Shown here piece after piece: positions 16,354 to 24,812 of a stretch of DNA of 64,000 bases. How positions within the stretch are numbered: the first letter of the stretch is position 1; every line of letters starts with the position of its first letter. The stretch is from NCBI RefSeq assembly GCF_012113595.1, contig NZ_CP050831.1:1798001-1862000 (forward strand), in the 5' to 3' direction. Position numbers and translations under genes: made by a program. The DNA comes from Bacteroides faecium. GTDB taxonomy: Bacteria > Bacteroidota > Bacteroidia > Bacteroidales > Bacteroidaceae. A model generated the notes under the pieces. It saw nothing but the letters and a program-made list of their open reading frames with translations, was not told where the DNA came from and did no database searches.

Positions 16354-18339
16354 ATGAAACGTTTTCTGAATCTTATACTATATATACTGGCTGTGCATGT
16401 TTCCGCTCTGATTATTACAGGGTTGTTCCGACTGGTGCTTTTTATCTCTTCCTATCATCAGTTGACTCCCGAAGCAATGTCGGATAAGGCGTTGGCTCTG
16501 CTTGCCTTCATACATGGTATTTGGTTCGATAACGTAATAGGCTGCTATATACTTTTACTGCCTTTGACGATAGCAGTGGTATGCGGAGTCTGCAATTATT
16601 ACGGGAAAGCATTGTTTCGTTTCTTCACAATCTTTTTCAGTACCTTTTATGGAGTGGTTTATCTGATTAGTGCATCGGATATGCCTTATTTTGCTTATTT
16701 CTTTAAGCATATTAATTCGTCCATATTCGAATGGTTTGGCTATGCAGGAACCACTGCGGGAATGATATTGGGGGAAAGTGCCTATTATCTATCTATTGGG
16801 TTGTACTTCCTTTTCATGGTGATTTTCGTTTTCTGGATTGTTTTTCTGGCACGCTATTTCCGTAAACGTTGTGCGGGCTTTACTTTGTTCCCTTTCTGGA
16901 AGAGAGGAGTCGCGTTTGTATTCGGTGCATGCCTTATCGGCCTTTGTGTTTTTGGAATCCGGGGACGTACGGGATACAATCCGATAAAAGTGAGTGCAGC
17001 GTATTTCTGTCAGGATGCTTTCCTGAATCAACTGGGGGTAAGCCCGACGTTTAATCTGCTGACGAGTGTAATGGATGACATGCGGCCCGAAAATAAATAC
17101 CTGCATCTGATGGATGAACAAGAGGCCATAAGCAAGGCGCAGGCTTTCCTGAACCGTCCGGGGGAAGCTGATATTTCGCCATTGGCTGTGCATAGGTACG
17201 CTTCAAAAACGGACAGTATGCAGCATCGCCGTCCTAACGTCGTATTGATTATGATGGAATCCATGTCTTGTGGATTTATGAAGCATTTCGGGCAGTCGGA
17301 GTCTTTGACTCCTTTCCTGGATAGTCTGTATACCCGTTCTCTTAGTTTCCGCAATTTTTATTCTGCCGGCATCCATACCAATCACGGTCTGTATGCTACT
17401 TTGTATTCTTTCCCGGCCATGATGAAACGGAATCTGATGAAGGGCTCGGTGATTCCCCGTTACTCAGGTCTGCCTACCGTGCTGAAGGAAAACGGTTATC
17501 ACAACCTTTTCTTCATGACTCATGAAGGACAATATGATAATATGAATGCCTTTTTCCGGACTAATGGTTTCGATGAAGTATTCTCACAGGAAGATTATCC
17601 GGCTGATAAAGTGGTGAATAGCTTTGGGGTACAGGACGATTTTCTGTATGATTACGCTATTCCGGTGCTGAACCGGCGGGCGGCTACCGGACAGCCTTTC
17701 TTTGCTACTTTGCTATCTATCAGTAACCATCCGCCGTATGTGATACCGCCTTATTTCCATCCGAAAACGAGTGAGCCGGAAACACAGATTGTAGAGTATG
17801 CGGATTGGGCTTTGCGCAAGTTCTTTACCGAAGCACGTAAGCAGCCCTGGTTTGACAATACTATCTTTGTGCTGGAAGGAGACCATGGCAAACTCGTAGG
17901 AGACGCCGAGTGTGAACTCCCGCAATCCTATAATCATATCCCATTGATGATTTATTCCAGTCAGATTACTCCTGAAGAGATAAACTCTTTTGGCGGACAG
18001 GTGGATATCCAGCCTACTGTGCTGGGTATGTTGAACATTGATTATTTGCAGAATAACTTCGGAGTTGACTTGCTGCGTGAAGAACGCCCCTGTATGTTTT
18101 ATACAGCCGACAATATGATAGTGGGACGCAATGATTCTTTGTTGTTTCTTTATAATTATGAGACGCAGCAGGAGTTTACGTACCGGACAGACAATGGCAA
18201 ACTGGTTACTGTCCCGATGGATGATGGTTTCTTGCCTTTGAAGGAATATAGTTTTTCCATGCTTCAGTCGGCGGAATACCTGGTGAAGCATGGAAAAACG
18301 GTGAACTCGCTGGAAGTTACTCAGAAGCAGATTCAGTAG
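16354..18339 (+). CDS. LTA-synthase/EptA-like membrane phosphotransferase
   Basis: A 661-residue protein with about five N-terminal membrane helices (to about residue 200) and a periplasmic sulfatase-fold domain. Active-site elements are VVLIMMESMSCGFMKHFG, the nucleophile region GIHTNHGLYATLYSF (Thr), LSISNHPPYV, and FVLEGDHGKLVG. It differs from the 2119-3834 paralogue in carrying an apparent Thr nucleophile. In a Gram-negative this enzyme would add phosphoethanolamine or phosphoglycerol to an envelope glycolipid. It ends the plus-strand cluster; its last 23 bp overlap the end of the convergent ArnT-like gene. Confidence 0.82.
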   Translation: MKRFLNLILYILAVHVSALIITGLFRLVLFISSYHQLTPEAMSDKALALLAFIHGIWFDNVIGCYILLLPLTIAVVCGVCNYYGKALFRFFTIFFSTFYGVVYLISASDMPYFAYFFKHINSSIFEWFGYAGTTAGMILGESAYYLSIGLYFLFMVIFVFWIVFLARYFRKRCAGFTLFPFWKRGVAFVFGACLIGLCVFGIRGRTGYNPIKVSAAYFCQDAFLNQLGVSPTFNLLTSVMDDMRPENKYLHLMDEQEAISKAQAFLNRPGEADISPLAVHRYASKTDSMQHRRPNVVLIMMESMSCGFMKHFGQSESLTPFLDSLYTRSLSFRNFYSAGIHTNHGLYATLYSFPAMMKRNLMKGSVIPRYSGLPTVLKENGYHNLFFMTHEGQYDNMNAFFRTNGFDEVFSQEDYPADKVVNSFGVQDDFLYDYAIPVLNRRAATGQPFFATLLSISNHPPYVIPPYFHPKTSEPETQIVEYADWALRKFFTEARKQPWFDNTIFVLEGDHGKLVGDAECELPQSYNHIPLMIYSSQITPEEINSFGGQVDIQPTVLGMLNIDYLQNNFGVDLLREERPCMFYTADNMIVGRNDSLLFLYNYETQQEFTYRTDNGKLVTVPMDDGFLPLKEYSFSMLQSAEYLVKHGKTVNSLEVTQKQIQ

Positions 18340-20098
18340 TCTTGCTTTCCGGGATGACTTCTACTGGTTGTTTTTTTGTAAACCTGTACACTTCGGCAGT
18401 CTCGTGAAGTACTGGCTTGGGTGACTGATAGAGCAATTCAAATTGGTAACCTTCTTGTTTAAATTTTGGAAGGTACTTTTGGGCATCATTTGCTCCTATC
18501 AATAAAAATCCCTCAATGGGACGATCTTTATAAAAATTATTGATTCGATTGCCTAGATAGAAATTAATTTCAAAGTAGTGAACGGGATCACCTTTAGCCA
18601 GTATGCTTCTCTCTATAAACTCATAAAGAGCGCCTTTGCTTGCGGGGGCGACCTCATCTATTTCTGCCGCAACGGCTTTAACAGACTTGGAGTTTAAGAT
18701 TGGCGGCTGATAGGCTCCATCCAATGCCAGATATAATCCCATGGTAAGCACGACAATGGCATAGAGGAAACGGTTACTTAATGCGTGCTTGCGTTGGTAG
18801 AACCACCAGCAGATACCGAGGATGGTGGGTATGGCAATCAATACCAGGGAGCCTATTCCACTGATGTTTTGTATTGCCCTCAGGAAGTTGATATTGTTCT
18901 GTGCATGGCGGCCGTGGAAAATGGTTTCGGGGATAAGCCCACACTTCACGACAATGAAAGTGATAAATAATAGCAAGCTGATTACCGCCAGGATGCTGCC
19001 GTACACTTTTATCACTTTAGATTGCTTCTTGACCAGGTAGAATAAATATTTGGCCAGGAAATAGGCGATGAAAGGGTAGATAGGCATTAAATAAACACTG
19101 CGTTTGCTTTGGGGAATACAATAGAAGACAAATATGATGACGATGCTGGTGAAAGAGAATAAATCCACCGGATCCATATTTTTTATCCAGGAGGTGAAAC
19201 GCTTCCACCATGCAGTCGGCTGAATGGCGAATTTGCGGTAGGTCAGGCTGAAAAGGGAGAGTACACCCAGCAATATCCAAGGTACATAACCTGCAAATAG
19301 CGTAACAAAGTTATAATGCCAGGGATTGACGCAGGAATCGTAGCTCATAGTGTTTGTCATACGACCGAAATTTTCTTCCATAACCAATGCCAGAAATTCT
19401 TCTCCCCCTTGTTGATAAGCGGCGATGTACCAGCATATAGGCAGGATAAGCGAAAGCAGCGCCCATGCGGAAAGGAGCAGGAAGGCTCTGAAAAAGTTAA
19501 CGCCCCGTAGCAACAGGAAAATGCCTGTGACCAGACAGGGGATAATTGTACCTACCGGACCTTTGGTTAGTGTGCCCAAGCTCATAAGAAGGATGGCTAA
19601 CCATGGGATTCCTTTAAGCCCCTTTTCATACCATTTATAAAAGCAATATAATGCGCATACGGTCAAAGCGGTTAATACCATGTCTACCCGGCAGTTGGCT
19701 CCCGCACGATGCAACTCGAAATTGGTCAAGGTGATAAAAGCGGCTAGTAATGCCAATTCTACTCCTTTTCTTTTGGCAAAGAATAAGAAACCGAAAAGAG
19801 TCATGGCAATTAGCGCAATGGCGGAGGGCATACGGGATGTCATTTCTGTAACCTGTCCACCATTCAACAGCGAAACGGCCGCTATGGTCCAATGAAAGAA
19901 AGGTGGTTTATAAGGAATTTCTCCACCGTTGTTTCTAGGCAGAATCCAGTTGTCGTTTTCCAGCATGGAATAGGATACGATAGACTCACGAGGTTCGCCT
20001 TTCGTGTGGTACTCGGACAGTCCGAGGAAAGGCAGGATTGTTACTACGCAAATGACTAATAGTAGCCAGAAAGCTTTGTTGGAAGTCAATGATTTCAT
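18317..20098 (-). CDS. ArnT-like PMT-family glycosyltransferase
   Basis: A 593-residue multi-pass GT83-type membrane glycosyltransferase. The first periplasmic loop contains LSEYHTKGEPRESIVSYSML, then NWILPRNNGGEIPYKPPFFHW, which matches ArnT proteins (acidic pair and the Y-x-KPP motif). About eleven or twelve further hydrophobic stretches follow to about residue 450, then a soluble C-terminal domain. ArnT moves a sugar from undecaprenyl phosphate to lipid A in the periplasm. It is convergent with the cluster that encodes ArnC-, ArnD- and GtrA-like proteins, which supports one pathway, but the sugar need not be aminoarabinose. Confidence 0.84.
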   Translation of the reverse strand: MKSLTSNKAFWLLLVICVVTILPFLGLSEYHTKGEPRESIVSYSMLENDNWILPRNNGGEIPYKPPFFHWTIAAVSLLNGGQVTEMTSRMPSAIALIAMTLFGFLFFAKRKGVELALLAAFITLTNFELHRAGANCRVDMVLTALTVCALYCFYKWYEKGLKGIPWLAILLMSLGTLTKGPVGTIIPCLVTGIFLLLRGVNFFRAFLLLSAWALLSLILPICWYIAAYQQGGEEFLALVMEENFGRMTNTMSYDSCVNPWHYNFVTLFAGYVPWILLGVLSLFSLTYRKFAIQPTAWWKRFTSWIKNMDPVDLFSFTSIVIIFVFYCIPQSKRSVYLMPIYPFIAYFLAKYLFYLVKKQSKVIKVYGSILAVISLLLFITFIVVKCGLIPETIFHGRHAQNNINFLRAIQNISGIGSLVLIAIPTILGICWWFYQRKHALSNRFLYAIVVLTMGLYLALDGAYQPPILNSKSVKAVAAEIDEVAPASKGALYEFIERSILAKGDPVHYFEINFYLGNRINNFYKDRPIEGFLLIGANDAQKYLPKFKQEGYQFELLYQSPKPVLHETAEVYRFTKKQPVEVIPESKTTESASE

Positions 20099-20124
20099 AT
20101 TACTTGTTTTGAATTATATCATTT

Positions 20125-20760
20125 TTATTTTCTGCCGAAATCTGCCGGAATCTCTCCCCACTCTTTCGTTTCCCATTTCAGGATACGGGTGGTGTAGGTG
20201 TTTTCTCTCAGCCATTTTTCCGCCCGTTCTATCAAGAGGAAGAGTTGTTCTGTCTCTGCGGTACGGGGAAGTTTGGTCTTGCATTTTTTCTGGCGCACCC
20301 AACTGATGGCATTGACGCTGTCACTGTAGATAGGCATATCGAATCCTTTTTGTTTCAGCAGGGCCAGTCCGTGCACGATGGCAAGGAATTCGCCGATATT
20401 GTTTGTCCCTTTCATCGGACCGAAGTGGAAAATTTGCTGTCGGCTGGCAACGTGCACGCCGCGATATTCCATCGGACCGGGATTGCCGCTGCAAGCGGCG
20501 TCGACTGCGAGGCTGTTGTCGATCACGCAGGCAGGCAATATATCCGAAGATACTTTTGCTCCGCTTGATTTGGCTTTCGCATTTTTGCCGATATAGGCGT
20601 AGGGGGACATGGTGAGTGCCCGTTCGGCTTCCTCACGGGTATCGAATGATTTGTATTTGGCAGCTTCGTATCCTTTGATTTGAAGCTGGCAATCCGTCCA
20701 GGAAGTGTAAATCCCGGGCGTGACGCCTTCCCATACTACGTAGAATTTCTGTTTAGCCAT
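20125..20760 (-). CDS. Ribonuclease H with viroplasmin domain
   Basis: A 211-residue protein from the ATG at 20760 (MAKQKFYVVWEG); the frame stays open 17 codons further but MAKQKFY is the family start. Residues 1-50 form the viroplasmin/hybrid-binding domain (VVWEGVTPGIYTSWTDCQLQ). RNase HI follows with catalytic acids in AVDAACSGNPG, GEFLAIVHGL, IYSDSVNAI and IPADFGRK. It cuts the RNA strand of RNA-DNA hybrids. Domain order and length fit the eukaryote-like RNase H1 found in Bacteroidetes. It stands alone between ArnT and a divergent nitroreductase. Confidence 0.9.
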   Translation of the reverse strand: MAKQKFYVVWEGVTPGIYTSWTDCQLQIKGYEAAKYKSFDTREEAERALTMSPYAYIGKNAKAKSSGAKVSSDILPACVIDNSLAVDAACSGNPGPMEYRGVHVASRQQIFHFGPMKGTNNIGEFLAIVHGLALLKQKGFDMPIYSDSVNAISWVRQKKCKTKLPRTAETEQLFLLIERAEKWLRENTYTTRILKWETKEWGEIPADFGRK

Positions 20761-20898
20761 TTTTTGACGATGAATTTGTAAAGTCAATGAATTGACGGTG
20801 CGAAGGTACAAATATATTCTCTAACTGAACAAGTTAGGGGGACTACTTGTTATAAAAAAAAGAGACTTTAAGAATATGAACTAAAAACAAGAGCTATC

Positions 20899-21501
20899 AT
20901 GGAAAAAACTTTTAGCGAGGCTTTAAAACAACGTCGGACTTACTATTCAATTACTAATCAGTCGCCTATACCCGACCAGGAGATAGAGTGTATCATCAAT
21001 ATGACAGTGCGCCACGTACCGTCGGCATTCAATTCGCAGTCTACACGCGTAGTACTGTTGCTGGGAGAATCTCACAAGAAATTGTGGCAGATTGTAAAGG
21101 ATGCGTTGAAGAAAATCGTGCCGGCTGAGGCTTTCGTAAAGACAGAAGAGAAAATAGATAATTCATTCGCTTGCGGTTATGGAACCGTATTATTTTTTGA
21201 AGACCAGAATGTAGTAAAAGGGCTTCAGGAAGCCTTTCCGTCATATCAACAGAACTTTCCGGGATGGTCGATACAGACTTCGGCAATGCATCAACTGGCT
21301 GTGTGGGTAATGCTCGAAGATGTAGGTTTCGGGGCATCATTGCAACATTATAATCCGTTGATTGACGACACTGTGCGTCGTGAGTGGAACTTGCCGGAAC
21401 ACTGGCATCTGATTGCGGAAATGCCGTTCGGACTTCCTACCGGCAAACCGGGTGAAAAAGAATTTCAACCATTGGAAGAACGGGTGAAAGTTTTCAAATA
21501 A
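20899..21501 (+). CDS. Nitroreductase-family FMN oxidoreductase
   Basis: A 200-residue protein of the nitroreductase fold close to the yeast Frm2/HBN1-like subgroup. FSEALKQRRTYYSITNQSPI contains the FMN-contacting basic segment, VPSAFNSQSTRVVLLLG the second FMN motif, and LEDVGFGASLQHYNP and EMPFGLPTGKPGEKEF the C-terminal elements. It probably uses NAD(P)H to reduce quinones, nitro compounds or lipid hydroperoxide-type substrates; the natural substrate is unknown. It is followed after 5 bp by a 16-bp perfect hairpin that abuts the aroK start. Confidence 0.85.
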   Translation: MEKTFSEALKQRRTYYSITNQSPIPDQEIECIINMTVRHVPSAFNSQSTRVVLLLGESHKKLWQIVKDALKKIVPAEAFVKTEEKIDNSFACGYGTVLFFEDQNVVKGLQEAFPSYQQNFPGWSIQTSAMHQLAVWVMLEDVGFGASLQHYNPLIDDTVRREWNLPEHWHLIAEMPFGLPTGKPGEKEFQPLEERVKVFK

Positions 21502-21506
21502 TGAAT

Positions 21507-21542
21507 TAAATGACTAATTTTGCTCACAAAATTAGTCATTTA
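21507..21542 (+). promoter_or_regulatory. Perfect 16-bp hairpin with embedded -7 box before aroK
   Basis: TAAATGACTAATTTTG (21507-21522) and its exact reverse complement (21527-21542) enclose a CTCA loop. The right arm ends on the A of the aroK ATG. The left arm contains TAATTTTG (21515-21522), a full match to the -7 consensus. It may be the nitroreductase terminator, the aroK promoter, or a structure over the aroK start; there is no T-run beyond a few bases. Confidence 0.5.
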
Positions 21543-22069
21543 TGGTTCGTATCTTCCTTACCGGCTATATGGGTGCCGGAAAAACGACATTGGGCAAGGC
21601 TTTTGCCCGTCAGATGAATATATCGTTCATTGATTTGGACTGGTATATTGAAGAGCGTTTTCACAAAACCGTTGGAGAATTATTCACCGAACGAGGCGAG
21701 ACAGGATTCAGGGAACTGGAGAGGAGCATGCTCCACGAAGTAGCCGAGTTTGAGAATGTGGTAATTTCTACGGGAGGTGGAGCGCCTTGTTTTTTTGATA
21801 ATATGGAGTTTATGAACCGGGTGGGAAAGACTGTTTTTCTGGATGTACATCCCGATGTGTTGTTCAGGCGCTTGCGTGTAGCCAAACAACAGCGTCCCAT
21901 TCTTCAAGGAAAAGAGGATGACGAACTGAAAGCGTTCATTGTTCAGGCATTGGAAAAACGGGCGTCTTTCTATCATCAGGCACAATATATCTTCAATGCG
22001 GACGAGTTGGAAGACCGTTGGCAGATAGATGCTTCTGTTCAACGTTTGCAACAGCTTTTAGGTTTATAA
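21542..22069 (+). CDS. aroK: Shikimate kinase
   Basis: A 175-residue shikimate kinase, the fifth step of the shikimate pathway to aromatic amino acids. Walker A is GYMGAGKTTLGKAFA near the N-terminus, followed by the shikimate-binding FIDLDWYIEERFHKTVGELF, the GETGFRELE motif with its conserved Arg, and STGGGAPCF (GGG shikimate loop). VAKQQRPILQG is the lid region. Length and motifs are standard. The start ATG at 21542 gives MVRIFLTGYMGAGKTT and is the only sensible start. Confidence 0.95.
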   Translation: MVRIFLTGYMGAGKTTLGKAFARQMNISFIDLDWYIEERFHKTVGELFTERGETGFRELERSMLHEVAEFENVVISTGGGAPCFFDNMEFMNRVGKTVFLDVHPDVLFRRLRVAKQQRPILQGKEDDELKAFIVQALEKRASFYHQAQYIFNADELEDRWQIDASVQRLQQLLGL

Positions 22070-22091
22070 TAGTAGAACTTATTATTGGGAA

Positions 22092-22173
22092 TAGGCACGG
22101 ATTACACGGATTTCACGGTTTTTTGAGATATGGTTGTATAAGGCAACAGTGAAATCCGTGTAATCCGTGCCTA
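22092..22173. repeat. Intergenic long palindrome, copy 1
   Basis: Perfect 25-bp inverted arms at 22092-22116 and 22149-22173 with a 32-base loop. The arm core is GGCACGGATTACACGGATTT. The same arm, with a different loop, recurs at 29628-29727. It lies in the 230-bp gap between aroK and the Sel1 gene, where no other gene is seen. Confidence 0.9.
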
Positions 22174-22300
22174 ATTTGTATTCCGGACTTTATCTTTTTT
22201 GACTCTCTTGTTTGTTCATTCGGTCAATATTTGTACCTTGCCGCTCGTTACGAGATTTTTTGTTTACTATTAATATAAAAAACTAAGGTAAGGCAATATC

Positions 22301-24802
22301 ATGAAAACATTAAAAGAGAATTTTGAGAGATTATCTGCTGAGATTAAGACTTCAGGGAAGCCTGCCGCTGCATGGTTCCCGCAATACACGACAACTTCAT
22401 TACTAAATGCTGAAAACTGGTGGGAAGCATTGGCTGTGTGCGAATATGCTTTGGATACCCGGGAAGACGAGACACTGACAGAAGATTTCTTCGAACTGAT
22501 ATTCAGTGCGTTCGACTGTAATGTCGAGGTCGGTCTCAACGAAGAGGAATACGAGTTCTGGTGGGAGAAGGTGATGCAGGTATGCGACCGCGTGGCTGTG
22601 TTCAGCGGTGCGGGATGGGCGCAGAAAGGTGCCCAGTATTCCGAAGCCCGTTACGGTAAGAGGGATATGAGTTATTTGTTCCCTTATTACGAAAAAGCTG
22701 CCGATATGGGTTGGGCGGAAGCGGAAGCAACCGTTGCCTATTGGAAATTTATGGGATTTTATTGCGAACAGGATAAAGAGGAAGGCGAACGCCGTTTTGC
22801 GGCTCTTTCTTCTCCCGAAGCTTTGCTATGGGGAAAGCATTATCGTGCGTTTGCCGAAGAATTCACAGGAAATAAGGAGAAAGCCTTGCAGATACGTAAG
22901 GAATTGTTGGAAGAGCTGCCCGAAGGACATCGCTTGCGTGCACATACGTATGCCGCACTGGGAGATTCGCTCGATCGGGAAGAAGGCGGTGTGGCGGAAG
23001 AAGCCGCTTATTATGAGAAATCGTTGGAGATAGTTCCGAATTTATATACGCTTAAAAACTTAGGTACACTTTATTTCCGCTATCCGGAACTGAATAAATC
23101 AAAAGAACTTGGTTTTGAACTTTGGGAAAAGGCCTGGCATGCCGGCGTGTGGTCTGCTGCCAACTTCCTGGGATATAATTATCAGGAAGAAGAGTGGCTG
23201 GATATGCCAAAAGCGATTGAATGGCTGGAGAAAGGAATGCTCTATTGCGAGTTGTACAGTGCGTATGAGTTGGCGTTGATTTACTTATACAATGATGACT
23301 ATAAGAATGTGGAACGCGGACTGATGTGTCTTGAACGTTGTGTGGCAGGTGATTACGTCTCAGGTATCGAGGGGCTGGCAAACGTTTACTTCAACGGTGA
23401 CTTGGTGGAAGAGGATATGAACCGTGCGAAGGAGCTGCTGGAGAAGGCGGTTGAACTGGGTTCGGGAAATGCAGCCTATCGTTTGGGATGGATGTACGAG
23501 CGCGGCTTCTTGTCTGAAGAACCGGATTATGCCAAGGCGATGGAATATTATGAGAAAGCGGCTTCGATGGATAATGTCGACGGATATTGCCGTGCGGCGC
23601 TTTACCTGGCTAATGGGTATAGCGGTGTGAAGGATGCCGTGAAATCAAGAGAATATTATGAAAAGGCGGCTGAAATGGGCTCCTGCTTCGCCATGATAGA
23701 ATTGTCGTTCTTGTATGAGAACGGTGACGGAGTGGAGAAGAGTTATGAAAAAGCTTACGAACTGTGTACGAAGGCTGCCGGTGAGGGCTATCCTTATGCG
23801 ATGTTCCGTGTAGGGCTTTATTTGGAGAAAGGCGTTATCGGTGAAGCGCAACCGGAAGAAGCTTTGGGTTGGTATGAAAAAGCTGCCGCAGCAGAGGACT
23901 TGGAGGCGCTTTTCGCATTGGGACGTTGCTATAAGCATGGTATCGGTACGGAAGAAGATTTCGATAAGGCGCTTGAGTGTTTCTCCAAGGGAGCGGAAAA
24001 GAATGAATCCCGTTGTCTGACAGAGTTGGGACTGGCTTATGAAAATGCTGCCGGAGTGGAAGAAAATCCGCAGAAGGCTGTGGAATATATGACACAGGCG
24101 GCGGAACAGGATTATGGATATGCCCAGTTCAAAATGGGTGACTATTATTTCTTTGGTTACGGTTCGTGCATGGAAGACAATAAGAAGGCGGTAGAATGGT
24201 ATGAGAAGGCAGTTGCCAACGAGATTCCGATGGCTATGATACGTATGGGTGAGTATTATCTGTATGACTACGACAGGCTGAATGAATCGGAAAAGGCTTT
24301 CTCTTATTTCAAAAAGGCGGCTGATGAATACGAATGGTACAGCGAAGGGCTGGGTATCTGCTACGAGATGGGTATCGGAGTGGAAGATAACGAGACGGAA
24401 GCCTTTAAATATTATACACTGGCTGCGGATAGCGGAAATGTGACGAGTATGTATCGGGTCGGACTTTGCTATTACAACGGAGTAGGCGTGAAGGAGAATT
24501 ACGCCGAAGCTTATCGCTGGTTTACGGATGCGGCCGGTAACGAGAATATCGGTGCTACTTATTATCTCGGCAAGATGCTGATGTATGGCGAAGGCTGCAC
24601 ACCCGACCCGGAAACAGCTGTGCAATGGCTGATGAAAGCGGCGGAAAAAAATAACGATAAGGCACAATTTGAGCTTGGAAACGCCTATCTGATGGGAAAT
24701 GGCGTGGAAGAAAATGATGAAACAGCCATGGAGTGGTTTGAGAAGGCGGCTGAAAATGGTAATGAAAAAGCGCTGAAAATCACCGGAAGAAGGAGAAAAT
24801 AG
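22301..24802 (+). CDS. Large Sel1-repeat protein
   Basis: An 833-residue cytoplasmic protein (no signal peptide or membrane helix) made mostly of Sel1-like repeats, a 36-residue helix-pair relative of TPR. From about residue 230 to the end roughly fifteen units carry the pattern A-x-x-[WY][YF]-x-KAA-x-x-G-x-x-x-A-x-x-x-[LM]-G-x-x-Y-x-x-G, for instance KAMEYYEKAASMDNVDGYC and AMEWFEKAAENGNEKALKIT. The first 200 residues are more divergent. Such solenoids scaffold protein complexes. Only 10 bp separate it from an HSP90-like gene and a TPR-like gene follows, so it may be a co-chaperone or adaptor. Its partner is not known. Confidence 0.85.
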   Translation: MKTLKENFERLSAEIKTSGKPAAAWFPQYTTTSLLNAENWWEALAVCEYALDTREDETLTEDFFELIFSAFDCNVEVGLNEEEYEFWWEKVMQVCDRVAVFSGAGWAQKGAQYSEARYGKRDMSYLFPYYEKAADMGWAEAEATVAYWKFMGFYCEQDKEEGERRFAALSSPEALLWGKHYRAFAEEFTGNKEKALQIRKELLEELPEGHRLRAHTYAALGDSLDREEGGVAEEAAYYEKSLEIVPNLYTLKNLGTLYFRYPELNKSKELGFELWEKAWHAGVWSAANFLGYNYQEEEWLDMPKAIEWLEKGMLYCELYSAYELALIYLYNDDYKNVERGLMCLERCVAGDYVSGIEGLANVYFNGDLVEEDMNRAKELLEKAVELGSGNAAYRLGWMYERGFLSEEPDYAKAMEYYEKAASMDNVDGYCRAALYLANGYSGVKDAVKSREYYEKAAEMGSCFAMIELSFLYENGDGVEKSYEKAYELCTKAAGEGYPYAMFRVGLYLEKGVIGEAQPEEALGWYEKAAAAEDLEALFALGRCYKHGIGTEEDFDKALECFSKGAEKNESRCLTELGLAYENAAGVEENPQKAVEYMTQAAEQDYGYAQFKMGDYYFFGYGSCMEDNKKAVEWYEKAVANEIPMAMIRMGEYYLYDYDRLNESEKAFSYFKKAADEYEWYSEGLGICYEMGIGVEDNETEAFKYYTLAADSGNVTSMYRVGLCYYNGVGVKENYAEAYRWFTDAAGNENIGATYYLGKMLMYGEGCTPDPETAVQWLMKAAEKNNDKAQFELGNAYLMGNGVEENDETAMEWFEKAAENGNEKALKITGRRRK

Positions 24803-24812
24803 AAGAGAAAAA

